Assembly (NCBI RefSeq): GCF_009363075.1
Contig: NZ_CP045293.1
Coordinates: 992,001-1,056,000 of the forward strand
Length of the DNA: 64,000 nucleotides
Source: Paenibacillus guangzhouensis
GTDB lineage: Bacteria > Bacillota > Bacilli > Paenibacillales > Paenibacillaceae
Reading direction: 5' to 3'
Under the pieces are notes generated by a model that saw only the letters and a list, made by a program, of their open reading frames with translations, made no database searches and had not been told where the DNA came from. Made by a program: the position numbers and the translations under genes. This document shows positions 7,072-14,285 of this stretch, in pieces; position 1 is the stretch's first letter; every line of letters starts with the position of its first letter.

Positions 7072-8055
7072 GTGAACAGTAATGGAGTAAATATACGACT
7101 TGATCGTGTTCGTGCTCTTGTTGAAGAAATGATCATATCCATACAAAGTGCAGAACGAAGACAGGCAGCATATGTCCATCTGTACGGTGCATCTAACTGT
7201 GCCTCGTTACTCGCGAAGAAAAGGGGACTGAATCAGGAGATTGCAGCCGTTAGTGGCCTCCTCCACGATTATTATTTTTATAAAACAGGAGTGAGCGAGT
7301 TTCCCGGTCTTAACAGCGCAGATACGGTTCGGCCTTTGCTGAGAACTTTGAACATGTTTACTGATGAAGAGCTTACAATCATATTACAGGCTATTTTTTA
7401 TCGGGACGACCCATATCGTACTCGTGGCCCATACACAGATATCCTCAAGGATGCTTATGCCATGCAGTGTACGGGTGGGATGTTGACCCAGGAGAAAACA
7501 ATTCTTCAGGACGTGGATCGCCGCAGGAAGCTGGCTGATACTGCAGAGGCGCTGGCTCGTGAGAACATCATCGGTGTACCTGAGGATCAACGATATCGAG
7601 AAATCTGTAAATATTGGCCGGACGAGGATATTTATAATGTTCTTCAGCGCAGGTGGTGTGCTGCATTTGTATATTACTGTTGCATGCAAGTTGGATTTCT
7701 ACTACCGATTCGATATCCGAATGCTATGTATCGGCTTGCTGGCGTAGGAGCTTGGTTGGAATGGTCCCAATTACCTGAAACCGGATTTTTTCATATGGAT
7801 AAACATGATGGATTTGCTCCTCAACGCGGGGATATCGTAATTTATGAAAAGCTGCTATCTGCAGATTCTCATGATCACATCGGTATTATCCTAGCATGCA
7901 ACGACGATGAAATCGTAGTAGCCGAGGGGAATAAAGATAACCAGAATTATTCTAGCGTTTTGAGCAGGGATCGTTCGCATTGCATCTTGGGCTATATCCG
8001 TATAGACAATAGCTATCAATTTGATTACAACGATGACTATATTCCTATTCGTTAA
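7072..8055 (+). CDS. HD-domain and CHAP-like amidase fusion protein
   Basis: A 327-residue protein of two parts. Residues about 10-180 form an HD-type domain: YVHLYGASNCASLL provides the first histidine and SGLLHDYYF the His-Asp pair. Residues about 190-315 resemble a CHAP/NlpC-P60 fold: RRWCAAFVYYC with the candidate nucleophilic cysteine, the APQRGDIVIY strand, HDHIGIIL with the histidine and VVAEGN. There is no signal peptide, so it acts inside the cell. GTG 7072 follows AAGGGGG (7058-7064). A metal-dependent phosphohydrolase joined to a cysteine amidase is unusual; function unknown. Confidence 0.7.
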   Translation: MNSNGVNIRLDRVRALVEEMIISIQSAERRQAAYVHLYGASNCASLLAKKRGLNQEIAAVSGLLHDYYFYKTGVSEFPGLNSADTVRPLLRTLNMFTDEELTIILQAIFYRDDPYRTRGPYTDILKDAYAMQCTGGMLTQEKTILQDVDRRRKLADTAEALARENIIGVPEDQRYREICKYWPDEDIYNVLQRRWCAAFVYYCCMQVGFLLPIRYPNAMYRLAGVGAWLEWSQLPETGFFHMDKHDGFAPQRGDIVIYEKLLSADSHDHIGIILACNDDEIVVAEGNKDNQNYSSVLSRDRSHCILGYIRIDNSYQFDYNDDYIPIR

Positions 8056-8077
8056 GGGTGACGGTAAACAGAATAAG

Positions 8078-8115
8078 TAAAAAACATGCTGCCTATTCGG
8101 GCAGCATGTTCTGTT
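8078..8115. terminator. Bidirectional terminator between converging genes
   Basis: AACATGCTGCC (8083-8093) pairs perfectly with GGCAGCATGTT (8100-8110) around a 6-base loop. The A tract before it serves as the U tract for the leftward CAP gene. On the rightward strand it ends the HD-CHAP transcript less strongly, with CTGTTAT. Confidence 0.85.
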
Positions 8116-8875
8116 ATCCGGTAAATTCTTGGACCCACGCATTGTTGTAAAAGCCGATACCGATTTTGGTGAAGCTGCTGCCCAAGATATTGGCTCTGTG
8201 GCCTTCACTGTTCATCCAATCGTTCATGACTTGGCTTGGTGTCGTCTGACCTTTGGCAATGTTCTCGCCAGCTGAATTAAAAGTGATGCCGAATTTCTTC
8301 ATCATATCGAAGGGGGATCCATACGTTGGTGAATTGTGATCGAAATAGTTGTTCTGGATCATATCTTGCGCTTTCACGAGCGCCATTTTGGATAAATTCG
8401 CATCCATCGTTAGGGCATTTAATCCCGCGCTGGCGCGTTGTTCATTCACAAGCCGCAGAACCTCTTGATCGAACTGCTGAGAGTTGGATGGAGTCTGATT
8501 ATTTGGACTTTTGCTAGGATTTTGCGTTGGATTCTGAACTGGCGTTGTTGGCGTCGTTGGTGCTGTTGGGTTCTGTACTGGAGTTTGTACCGGATTTGGC
8601 GTCACAGGATACCGATTGGCTGGATACTGTGACGGCGATTCCCCGACAACGATCCATTTCATCGGTGCTCCAGGCGACTGTTGAATTCTAACCGGTTTCC
8701 GCGCGCCAGGAGTAGCTGTGGATGAAGCCTGTGTCTTCAGCGTTTTCGGAATTTTCGTGTGGGAGTGCGTCTCAATACGTGTTCCCGGTGCTACTTGCTT
8801 CGTCGACATATTTCCGTTCGGGGAAGTACATCCTGCCGCCAGCAATAATGCGGTTAAGGCAATATATTTCTTCAT
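8114..8875 (-). CDS. CAP-domain (SCP/YkwD) lipoprotein
   Basis: A 253-residue secreted lipoprotein. The signal peptide MKKYIALTALLLAAGC ends in lipobox LAAGC with lipidated Cys16. A proline/threonine/asparagine-rich linker runs from about 85 to 130. The CAP domain fills about residues 135-253, with VNEQRASAGL, DHNSPTYG, AGENIAKG and SEGHRANILG, the usual two histidines and glutamate of the fold. Such proteins are found on spores and cell walls of Bacilli; the activity is not settled. GAGGTG lies just before ATG. The gene ends in the shared terminator. Confidence 0.85.
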   Translation of the reverse strand: MKKYIALTALLLAAGCTSPNGNMSTKQVAPGTRIETHSHTKIPKTLKTQASSTATPGARKPVRIQQSPGAPMKWIVVGESPSQYPANRYPVTPNPVQTPVQNPTAPTTPTTPVQNPTQNPSKSPNNQTPSNSQQFDQEVLRLVNEQRASAGLNALTMDANLSKMALVKAQDMIQNNYFDHNSPTYGSPFDMMKKFGITFNSAGENIAKGQTTPSQVMNDWMNSEGHRANILGSSFTKIGIGFYNNAWVQEFTG

Positions 8876-8963
8876 GTGTCAACACCTCGATGCATTAGTA
8901 TGGTGATGTTCATCATGAATTATATTTTCCCGATCAGGATGGAATTATCCTGAGTTCCTGCAC

Positions 8964-9341
8964 TCACATCTCCATATCCAAATCCACATTCATGTATTCG
9001 CTCAAATAACGCTCAATCTCAGCCTTGATCAAGCTCCATAACATGGAGAACGTGTGATGGTATCCACGACATACATAGAGGACCTCGACGCCGGACTTCG
9101 TTCGTTTCTCTTCGTAGACCTTGAGGCCATGGGCGCGGAGCTGCTTCCGAATCCGTACGAGGTCTTCGTGCACTTGGCGTTGTACTTGCTGCAAATTGCG
9201 AACATAGATGGACGGCATCTTGAGCGGCGCCATTCCCAGGGTCTGCATATCTCGTTCCAATACATCGAGCACAATGGGGAGGAGAATATACTGCTTAACG
9301 AGTGTGAAATCAACCTCGGTCTGGAGGGGAACAGATTTCAT
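8964..9341 (-). CDS. Conserved small protein of unknown function, likely SOS-regulated
   Basis: A 125-residue predominantly helical protein without signal peptide or membrane segment, starting MKSVPLQTEVDF. It resembles the YhjD-like group of Bacilli proteins (a family name from memory, not searched). AGGAAG lies 8 bases before ATG 9341. Its promoter region holds TATAAT on the minus strand (9401-9396), with two LexA-like boxes, one over the start point and one over the -35 region. DNA-damage control is the clearest clue to its role. Confidence 0.7.
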   Translation of the reverse strand: MKSVPLQTEVDFTLVKQYILLPIVLDVLERDMQTLGMAPLKMPSIYVRNLQQVQRQVHEDLVRIRKQLRAHGLKVYEEKRTKSGVEVLYVCRGYHHTFSMLWSLIKAEIERYLSEYMNVDLDMEM

Positions 9342-9380
9342 CGCGAACACTTCCTATGCTTAGAATGTTAAAACCTATTT

Positions 9381-9394
9381 CGAACACCTGTTCT
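9381..9394. promoter_or_regulatory. LexA-like (SOS) box 1
   Basis: CGAACACCTGTTCT has the two half-sites CGAAC and GTTC with a 4-base centre; the Bacillus LexA/DinR box is CGAAC-N4-GTTCG. It lies over the expected transcription start of the leftward gene, whose -10 is at 9401-9396. Confidence 0.6.
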
Positions 9395-9411
9395 TATTAT
9401 ATTCATAATAG

Positions 9412-9425
9412 CGAACAAATATTCG
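9412..9425. promoter_or_regulatory. LexA-like (SOS) box 2
   Basis: CGAACAAATATTCG differs from the CGAAC-N4-GTTCG palindrome at one half-site base. It covers the -35 position of the same leftward promoter, 31 bases from box 1. Confidence 0.5.
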
Positions 9426-9504
9426 TATGACAACAACAATTTTTGGCAGCGGCAGGAAGCGGTTGCTGGCTAGCTTGTCATTGGTTATCATAAGGTGAGG
9501 GATA

Positions 9505-10026
9505 ATGAAAGTGGGAGAGAGCGGCATGATTGTACATAAAGGAGATATTTTGTTCCGACAAGGTGATTCGGGGGAACATTTGTATCATATTAAGAGCGGC
9601 ATTTTCAAAGTGACGCGTATTCATCCAAATGGGAATCAGGTGCTGTTCAACATCCTGTATCCAGGTGAAATTGTTCCGCATCATTCATTGATTACACCAA
9701 AGGATTTTCACGGAACCGCAACAGCGATCGTAACCAGCGAGGTGGAATTGATTTCGGCAGAGGCGTGGTATAAGGAGCTGGAAGAGAATCCGGACAAAGC
9801 TCTATCCATTGCCAAAATGCTGCAGGAGAAGCTGCGATTCATGCAACAGCGTATTGATCATCTGACGATTGGTACGCCAGGAGAACGACTGAAGCTGTTG
9901 GAAGAATGGATGTCCAGCTATGCCAAGAACGAGACGCTAACGGATTTGTTAACGCAGGAGGAGATCGGACAACTGATTGGCGTACGCCGTGAGACGATCA
10001 ACCGCTTACTGCGCAGTCAAGGATAA
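9505..10026 (+). CDS. Crp/Fnr-family transcriptional regulator
   Basis: A 173-residue regulator, shorter than Crp (about 210). The cyclic-nucleotide-binding beta roll spans about residues 5-90 (GDILFRQGDSGEHLYHI, GEIVPHHSLI). The dimer helix is at about 95-118. The C-terminal HTH ends in EEIGQLIGVRRETINRLL, the usual Crp-family recognition helix. No iron-sulfur cysteine cluster is visible, so it is not an Fnr of the 4Fe-4S kind. It faces hmp tail to tail, and a Crp/Fnr-type operator lies at the hmp promoter, so control of nitric oxide defence is a reasonable guess. Confidence 0.85.
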   Translation: MKVGESGMIVHKGDILFRQGDSGEHLYHIKSGIFKVTRIHPNGNQVLFNILYPGEIVPHHSLITPKDFHGTATAIVTSEVELISAEAWYKELEENPDKALSIAKMLQEKLRFMQQRIDHLTIGTPGERLKLLEEWMSSYAKNETLTDLLTQEEIGQLIGVRRETINRLLRSQG

Positions 10027-10061
10027 CCAAGACGCCTACGAACATAGGATGAACAACATTC

Positions 10062-10103
10062 AAGAGGCCTTATTGTCATGAAGACAACAAGGCCTCTTTC
10101 TTA
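10062..10103. terminator. Bidirectional terminator between the Crp-like gene and hmp
   Basis: AAGAGGCCTT (10062-10071) pairs with AAGGCCTCTT (10089-10098); an inner TTGTC/GACAA extends the stem with small bulges. TTTCTTAT follows on the plus strand. Confidence 0.8.
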
Positions 10104-10118
10104 TATCCATACAGATCT

Positions 10119-11345
10119 TTAGGCTTCCAAGCTGCCAGCAGGTCCGAAGAATTCATAATGAATGCGATCTGGACTCACGCCTAGCTGTTTCAATGCATGG
10201 TTAACAGCTTTCATGAATGGCGTCGGTCCGCAGAAGTAGAACTCGCCCGTATGGAGCGTCGCTGCTGGGAGGATCGATTGCAGCCATGCAGCATCGATCA
10301 GGCCTTCATGATCACAGCGGTCGCCCGCGATCGGTGAGGCGTAGCATACATAGGATGTCAACGGCGCAAGCTGTTCGGTTAGCGCCGTCACGTGGTCTCG
10401 CATCGCATGCAATTCGCTATTGATCGCAGCGTGAATATAGGTTACTGACCGGTCTGGCTGCTGCGCAGCGATCGTATTCAGCATACTCACCATCGGCGTG
10501 AGTCCAACGCCTCCGCTGATGAGCACGACAGGCGCATCGCTGCCATTCGCTGGGTCAATCGTGAAATCGCCAGCTGGCGCGCTAATGTCGAGTGCATCTC
10601 CCACATGGACTTGATCATGCAGATAGTTCGAGACGATGCCGGCAGGCTGCTGCGGTTCGGTTCCGGCTTCTCTTTTAACTGTGATACGGTAATAGCTTAG
10701 CCCAGGCGCATCCGATAAACTGTAGTGCCGCAGATGCGTGTTCGCACTGCCAGGTACGTTAGCACGAACGGTAATGTATTGTCCAGGCAAGAAGGAGGCG
10801 ATCGCCTGACCATCGGCAGGTCTGAGATAGAATGACGTAATCACGCTGCTCTCCTGCTCTTTGCGCGTTACGATGAACTTGCGGAAGCCGTCCCAGCCGC
10901 CGAGCTGTCCCGCTGCTTGCGCGTACATCTCTGCTTCGACGCCGATGAATGCGTCGGCGATTACGCCGTATGCTTCAGCCCAAGCGCCGATAATCTCATC
11001 GGTTGCAGCGTCGCCGAGCACATCTTTGATCGCGATTAATAGATGTTCGCCGACAATCGGATAATGTTCCGGCTTGATACCGAGCGCGCGGTGCTTATGT
11101 CCGATTTGCTTAACGACGGGAATGATCTGCTCGAGCCGATCAATGTTCGCTGCAGCCGCATAGACCGCATTGGCGAGTGCACCGGATTGTTTGCCTTGAC
11201 GTTGATTCGCATGATTGAAAATATTTAATAGTTCAGGATGATTCGTGAATAGCAGCTCGTAGAACCGTTTCGTAATGGCTGTCCCGTGAACCTCGAGGAC
11301 AGGAACAGTAGATTTAATGATGGCAATTGTCGATGGATTTAACAT
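10119..11345 (-). CDS. hmp: Flavohemoglobin (nitric oxide dioxygenase)
   Basis: A 408-residue flavohemoglobin, which oxidises nitric oxide to nitrate with O2 and NAD(P)H. The globin domain is about residues 1-137, with the proximal histidine in KQIGHKHRALG near 85. The FAD domain follows, about 150-255, with RHYSLSDA binding flavin. The NAD domain is about 265-408, with GGVGLTPMVSML and FYFCGPTPFM. AAGAGGTT lies 6 bases upstream of ATG 11345. A near-perfect Crp/Fnr palindrome sits 17-32 bases before the start, overlapping the early transcript. Length and motifs are complete. Confidence 0.95.
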   Translation of the reverse strand: MLNPSTIAIIKSTVPVLEVHGTAITKRFYELLFTNHPELLNIFNHANQRQGKQSGALANAVYAAAANIDRLEQIIPVVKQIGHKHRALGIKPEHYPIVGEHLLIAIKDVLGDAATDEIIGAWAEAYGVIADAFIGVEAEMYAQAAGQLGGWDGFRKFIVTRKEQESSVITSFYLRPADGQAIASFLPGQYITVRANVPGSANTHLRHYSLSDAPGLSYYRITVKREAGTEPQQPAGIVSNYLHDQVHVGDALDISAPAGDFTIDPANGSDAPVVLISGGVGLTPMVSMLNTIAAQQPDRSVTYIHAAINSELHAMRDHVTALTEQLAPLTSYVCYASPIAGDRCDHEGLIDAAWLQSILPAATLHTGEFYFCGPTPFMKAVNHALKQLGVSPDRIHYEFFGPAGSLEA

Positions 11346-11361
11346 GGTAACAACCTCTTTT

Positions 11362-11377
11362 CGTGATATATGTCACA
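11362..11377. promoter_or_regulatory. Crp/Fnr-type operator at the hmp promoter
   Basis: CGTGA-TATATG-TCACA matches the TGTGA-N6-TCACA palindrome at 9 of 10 defined bases. On the minus strand a TATACT -10 lies upstream, so the box would be near or just past the start of transcription, a repressor position. Confidence 0.6.
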
Positions 11378-11469
11378 CGTATTGTTCTAAGTATAGTTGG
11401 CACCTATACTAGCAAATGTGATTTCGCGCACACGAAAAATAGAACGTCTTGTGAACAAACAAGCTTCAG

Positions 11470-11484
11470 AATTGTCTGACAATT
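11470..11484. promoter_or_regulatory. CodY-like box
   Basis: AATTGTCTGACAATT is a perfect 15-base palindrome. It matches the CodY consensus AATTTTCWGAAAATT at 13 of 15 positions, with two symmetric differences. It lies about 30 bases upstream of the -10 of the yitT leader promoter. Confidence 0.55.
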
Positions 11485-11509
11485 TCGCCTTCCTGAAAAA
11501 ATGGATCTG

Positions 11510-11518
11510 TGGTATAAT
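11510..11518 (+). promoter_or_regulatory. Extended -10 promoter of the yitT leader RNA
   Basis: TGGTATAAT is a perfect TGn-TATAAT extended -10 element. The -35 region (about 11490-11495, TTCCTG) is poor, which extended -10 promoters tolerate. Transcription should begin near 11525, leaving a leader of about 268 bases before the coding region. Confidence 0.7.
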
Positions 11519-11524
11519 GATGGC

Positions 11525-11792
11525 AGATGAGCTTTAAAATCTAAATCAGAAAGGATCAGGATACCATGTGTCCCCGAAGGACGAATTCCCAAAGGACAGT
11601 CTGGAAACGTTATGATCTCTCCTACACTTAGCGTCATAGTTGGAAGTTTACACGTCGACAAGTTCGAATGACCAACCAACTATGAAAGAAGCGTGTAACG
11701 TATGATGGTGCGAAGGACGAAGCCTCAGGCGAGCTCCCTCATCGTTGGTTGGAAAGCTAAACCCAAACCAATGATGTTAAGAGGGAACGACA
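11525..11792 (+). ncRNA. Structured leader RNA of the yitT-family gene with two exclusive folds
   Basis: This 268-base leader has no credible gene. CATAGTTGG (11635-11643) pairs with CCAACTATG (11676-11684), and TTACACG (11648-11654) in its loop pairs with CGTGTAA (11692-11698), making an H-type pseudoknot. Downstream CATCGTTGGTT (11740-11750) pairs with AACCAATGATG (11766-11776), and CCCT (11736-11739) with AGGG (11782-11785) of the ribosome binding site. In competition, CCAACCAAC (11672-11680) is the perfect complement of GTTGGTTGG (11744-11752), which would break both stems and free the site. This is the layout of a translational riboswitch. I do not recognise its class. Confidence 0.6.
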
Positions 11793-12431
11793 ATGAGGAG
11801 AAAAGAAGAACGGATTCAACAGTTGCAACAAGTCGCTATGATGTTAGTCGGTACGTTTTTAATGGCATTTTGTTATTATCACATTAATTTTCAGAACAAT
11901 TTGGCGGAAGGCGGGTTCGTAGGTCTAGCGTTGCTGGGCAAGTACGCCTTTGACTGGTCGCCAGCCGTGACGATGCTGATGCTCGACATTCCAATTTTCA
12001 TCGTCGCCATGTTCGTGAAAGGGCGCAAGTTCTTACTGAATACAGTGATTGCGGCAGTTTCCCTTTCCGTGTTTTACGACATTTTTGAGCAGTTCTCACC
12101 ACTTGTAATTGACTTGAAGAATTATATGCTCGTCGCAGCGGTGCTTGCCGGGGTAATAACCGGATTCGGTGCCGGGATCGTTATTCGATTCGGCGGAGCA
12201 ACAGGCGGGGATGATATTCTCGCGTTATTCTTAAGTAAATGGTCAGGTTTTACGGTCGGAACCATGTTCTTTATATTGGATGCTGTCGTGCTATTATTAT
12301 CACTCGTATACTTACCAATTGCAGAGACGCTGTATACCATTTTGGCTGTGAGTATCGCAGGCAAGATGATTACATGGGTCGTCGGATTCGGATTCTCGAA
12401 GAATGCTGTATCCATTGCTGCAAGGAACTAA
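11793..12431 (+). CDS. YitT-family integral membrane protein
   Basis: A 212-residue membrane protein with about five or six hydrophobic segments (near 15-32, 38-52, 58-75, 80-98, 112-132 and 155-205). It contains the GGFVGLALLGKY and GFGAGIVIRFGGATGGDD motifs of the YitT/DUF161 family. Most relatives carry a C-terminal DUF2179 domain of about 55 residues; here the protein ends after the membrane part. Transport substrate unknown. GAGGG (11781-11785) precedes ATG 11793 and can be hidden by the leader RNA. Confidence 0.85.
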   Translation: MRRKEERIQQLQQVAMMLVGTFLMAFCYYHINFQNNLAEGGFVGLALLGKYAFDWSPAVTMLMLDIPIFIVAMFVKGRKFLLNTVIAAVSLSVFYDIFEQFSPLVIDLKNYMLVAAVLAGVITGFGAGIVIRFGGATGGDDILALFLSKWSGFTVGTMFFILDAVVLLLSLVYLPIAETLYTILAVSIAGKMITWVVGFGFSKNAVSIAARN

Positions 12432-12442
12432 CGTACATGACA

Positions 12443-12491
12443 ACCACCCTGTATCTCTCTTCTGAAGAGGGATGCACAGGGTGGTTTTTTT
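12443..12491 (+). terminator. Terminator of the yitT-family gene
   Basis: ACCACCCTGT (12443-12452) pairs with ACAGGGTGGT (12476-12485). The T tract runs through 12491. The loop holds a smaller CTCT/AGAG stem. Confidence 0.9.
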
Positions 12492-12519
12492 GTATTTACT
12501 TTTTTATGTGTGGATGTTG

Positions 12520-14130
12520 TTAAGAATCCGGGTGCAGCAGCTTCTCGTTCACTTCGCGGATCGCTTGCTGTAACCCCATTTGATTATAGGTCTTGACATT
12601 CTCCCGCCAAAGTTGGATAGGATCGTCCTTGCTCAGCACGACTTCCGTCAGATCTTCCAGCGGATTAATCGCAGCACTGAGGTCGTCTTTGTGCGGCGTT
12701 GATAGCGAGATGATCGAATATTTGAATGGGGTGGCCCTTGCATTGTTCAGCAGCCAGCGCATCTCCTCGAGACAAGCGAGAATATTCCGCTCTCCATAAT
12801 TGATTTTGTTCATTTCGTCGAGACGATAGGTTCGCTCCAGCCCCCATGAAGCAAGCGAATGCAAGGTATTGGTTGAAGGGTACAGCTTCTGAATGCTGAT
12901 CGGTTGTCCTGACGCTTCACGGGGCCGCGTAATCACAATCTGATCGTCGTTCTCTACATAATCTTTTCCTTCAATCCCGTACTGCATTAATTTTCTTCCT
13001 TCGGGTGAGAGGAGATAATCATAGAGCTGCATGATGCGATCCATTTTCTCATCGCTGATAGCGGAGCTGAAGTAACTCTCGGTCGCGTAGGTAGGTGCAA
13101 CATAGAAGTAGCGATTTCCATCATCCGCAGGCCACAAATGCAAGATTTTCACCGCATCATAGAAGTCCTGGTTCGGATTCGATTTGTTCCACAGTGCAAC
13201 CAGCTTGCTCATGCTCTCTGGCGTTCCCTTATAGGCGAGTGCTCCTGCTTTTCCTTGCGTGAACTTGGCGATCGCGTCATCTTCCTTCATGAGGAAGAAG
13301 TTCGGATCTAGCCCGCCGCTCTCATATAATTGACGGAATTGCGATGCAACCTGCTCCATTTTCTGCGAGGCGTAATATGGAATCCACCGATTATCCTCCT
13401 GCACCCACTGATTTGCGGCGAATTGCGGGAAGGTCGGACTGAATACCCAAGAGAGATAGTTCATGCTTGCGGCCGTCAGCCCCACGGTATCATGCAGGCC
13501 GTTGCCATCCGGATCATCTTTGGTGAACGATTCGAGCAGTGTTGCGAACTCTTCGAAATTGCGCGGATCGATGCGATGCAGTTGATCCATCCAGTCTTTA
13601 CGGACGAATACGACACGTTCCAGCATCCACAGATCATTGGTCGGATACGCGATGCGCGGCAGCATATATAATTTCTTATCACGGCGCAGCGCGAGCGTAT
13701 CGGGAATTTGCGCAACTTTATAGACATTGGGATATTTCGATAGATCGCTCGGCAGCGGCCGAATGAGATTTTGTTTGATCCAGTCGGCATAGATGCCGGG
13801 TGAGTTAATGACGAGGGAATGGGCGAATAAATCGGGGAAATTGCCTGAAGCGGCCCATACTTTGAATTTCTCCTCGTAGTCAGTCTGGCTCACTTGAATT
13901 GGCTTAAAAGTAATATTGAAGTCGTGTTCGAGCTTCTGCAGCACGGCATCTTTCTTCTCGAAGTCTCTGCCGATGTCCCAGAAGGAGATGGAGATGGTGA
14001 GGTGGTTGCCGATCCCGGATGCGGGCTCAGCTGACGGCGCCACGGCGTCTTCTGTCTCCTCGCATCCCGTAACCGTCATGATGAATAGGGCAGTGAGCAG
14101 CAGTATGACGTAATTTTTGATACGGACCAT
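12520..14130 (-). CDS. Extracellular solute-binding lipoprotein (LplA/YtcQ-like)
   Basis: A 536-residue lipoprotein. The signal peptide ends in lipobox TVTGC at about residues 19-23. The mature part is a family-1 solute-binding fold, and a DPDGNGLHD calcium-binding loop near 205-213 is typical of the long LplA/YtcQ type of sugar-binding protein. It lies divergent from the sensor kinase gene, sharing a 155-base promoter region. No permease is on its strand, so it may feed the transporters of the downstream locus or act as a sensing partner. GGGGTGATGGA precedes the ATG. Confidence 0.85.
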   Translation of the reverse strand: MVRIKNYVILLLTALFIMTVTGCEETEDAVAPSAEPASGIGNHLTISISFWDIGRDFEKKDAVLQKLEHDFNITFKPIQVSQTDYEEKFKVWAASGNFPDLFAHSLVINSPGIYADWIKQNLIRPLPSDLSKYPNVYKVAQIPDTLALRRDKKLYMLPRIAYPTNDLWMLERVVFVRKDWMDQLHRIDPRNFEEFATLLESFTKDDPDGNGLHDTVGLTAASMNYLSWVFSPTFPQFAANQWVQEDNRWIPYYASQKMEQVASQFRQLYESGGLDPNFFLMKEDDAIAKFTQGKAGALAYKGTPESMSKLVALWNKSNPNQDFYDAVKILHLWPADDGNRYFYVAPTYATESYFSSAISDEKMDRIMQLYDYLLSPEGRKLMQYGIEGKDYVENDDQIVITRPREASGQPISIQKLYPSTNTLHSLASWGLERTYRLDEMNKINYGERNILACLEEMRWLLNNARATPFKYSIISLSTPHKDDLSAAINPLEDLTEVVLSKDDPIQLWRENVKTYNQMGLQQAIREVNEKLLHPDS

Positions 14131-14285
14131 TCCATCACCCCTTAAATTTACGCTATTAAAAAAATAGTAATGGAAAAGTTTGAAGGAGTAAATAGTTTCG
14201 CCCCAACATATGGCAATATTTATGATAAGATATCAATAATAGATGCTACCAGATGCATTTCGTGTAACGCTTAGGGGGACAAGCG

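Noticed and set aside
1-8055. Integron cassette array
   Set aside because: No integrase and no repeated attC-like elements between the small genes; own ribosome binding sites and varied spacing.
14131-14285. cre site before the sensor kinase gene
   Set aside because: TGTAACGCTTA lacks one base of the consensus spacing, so it is not a convincing CcpA site.
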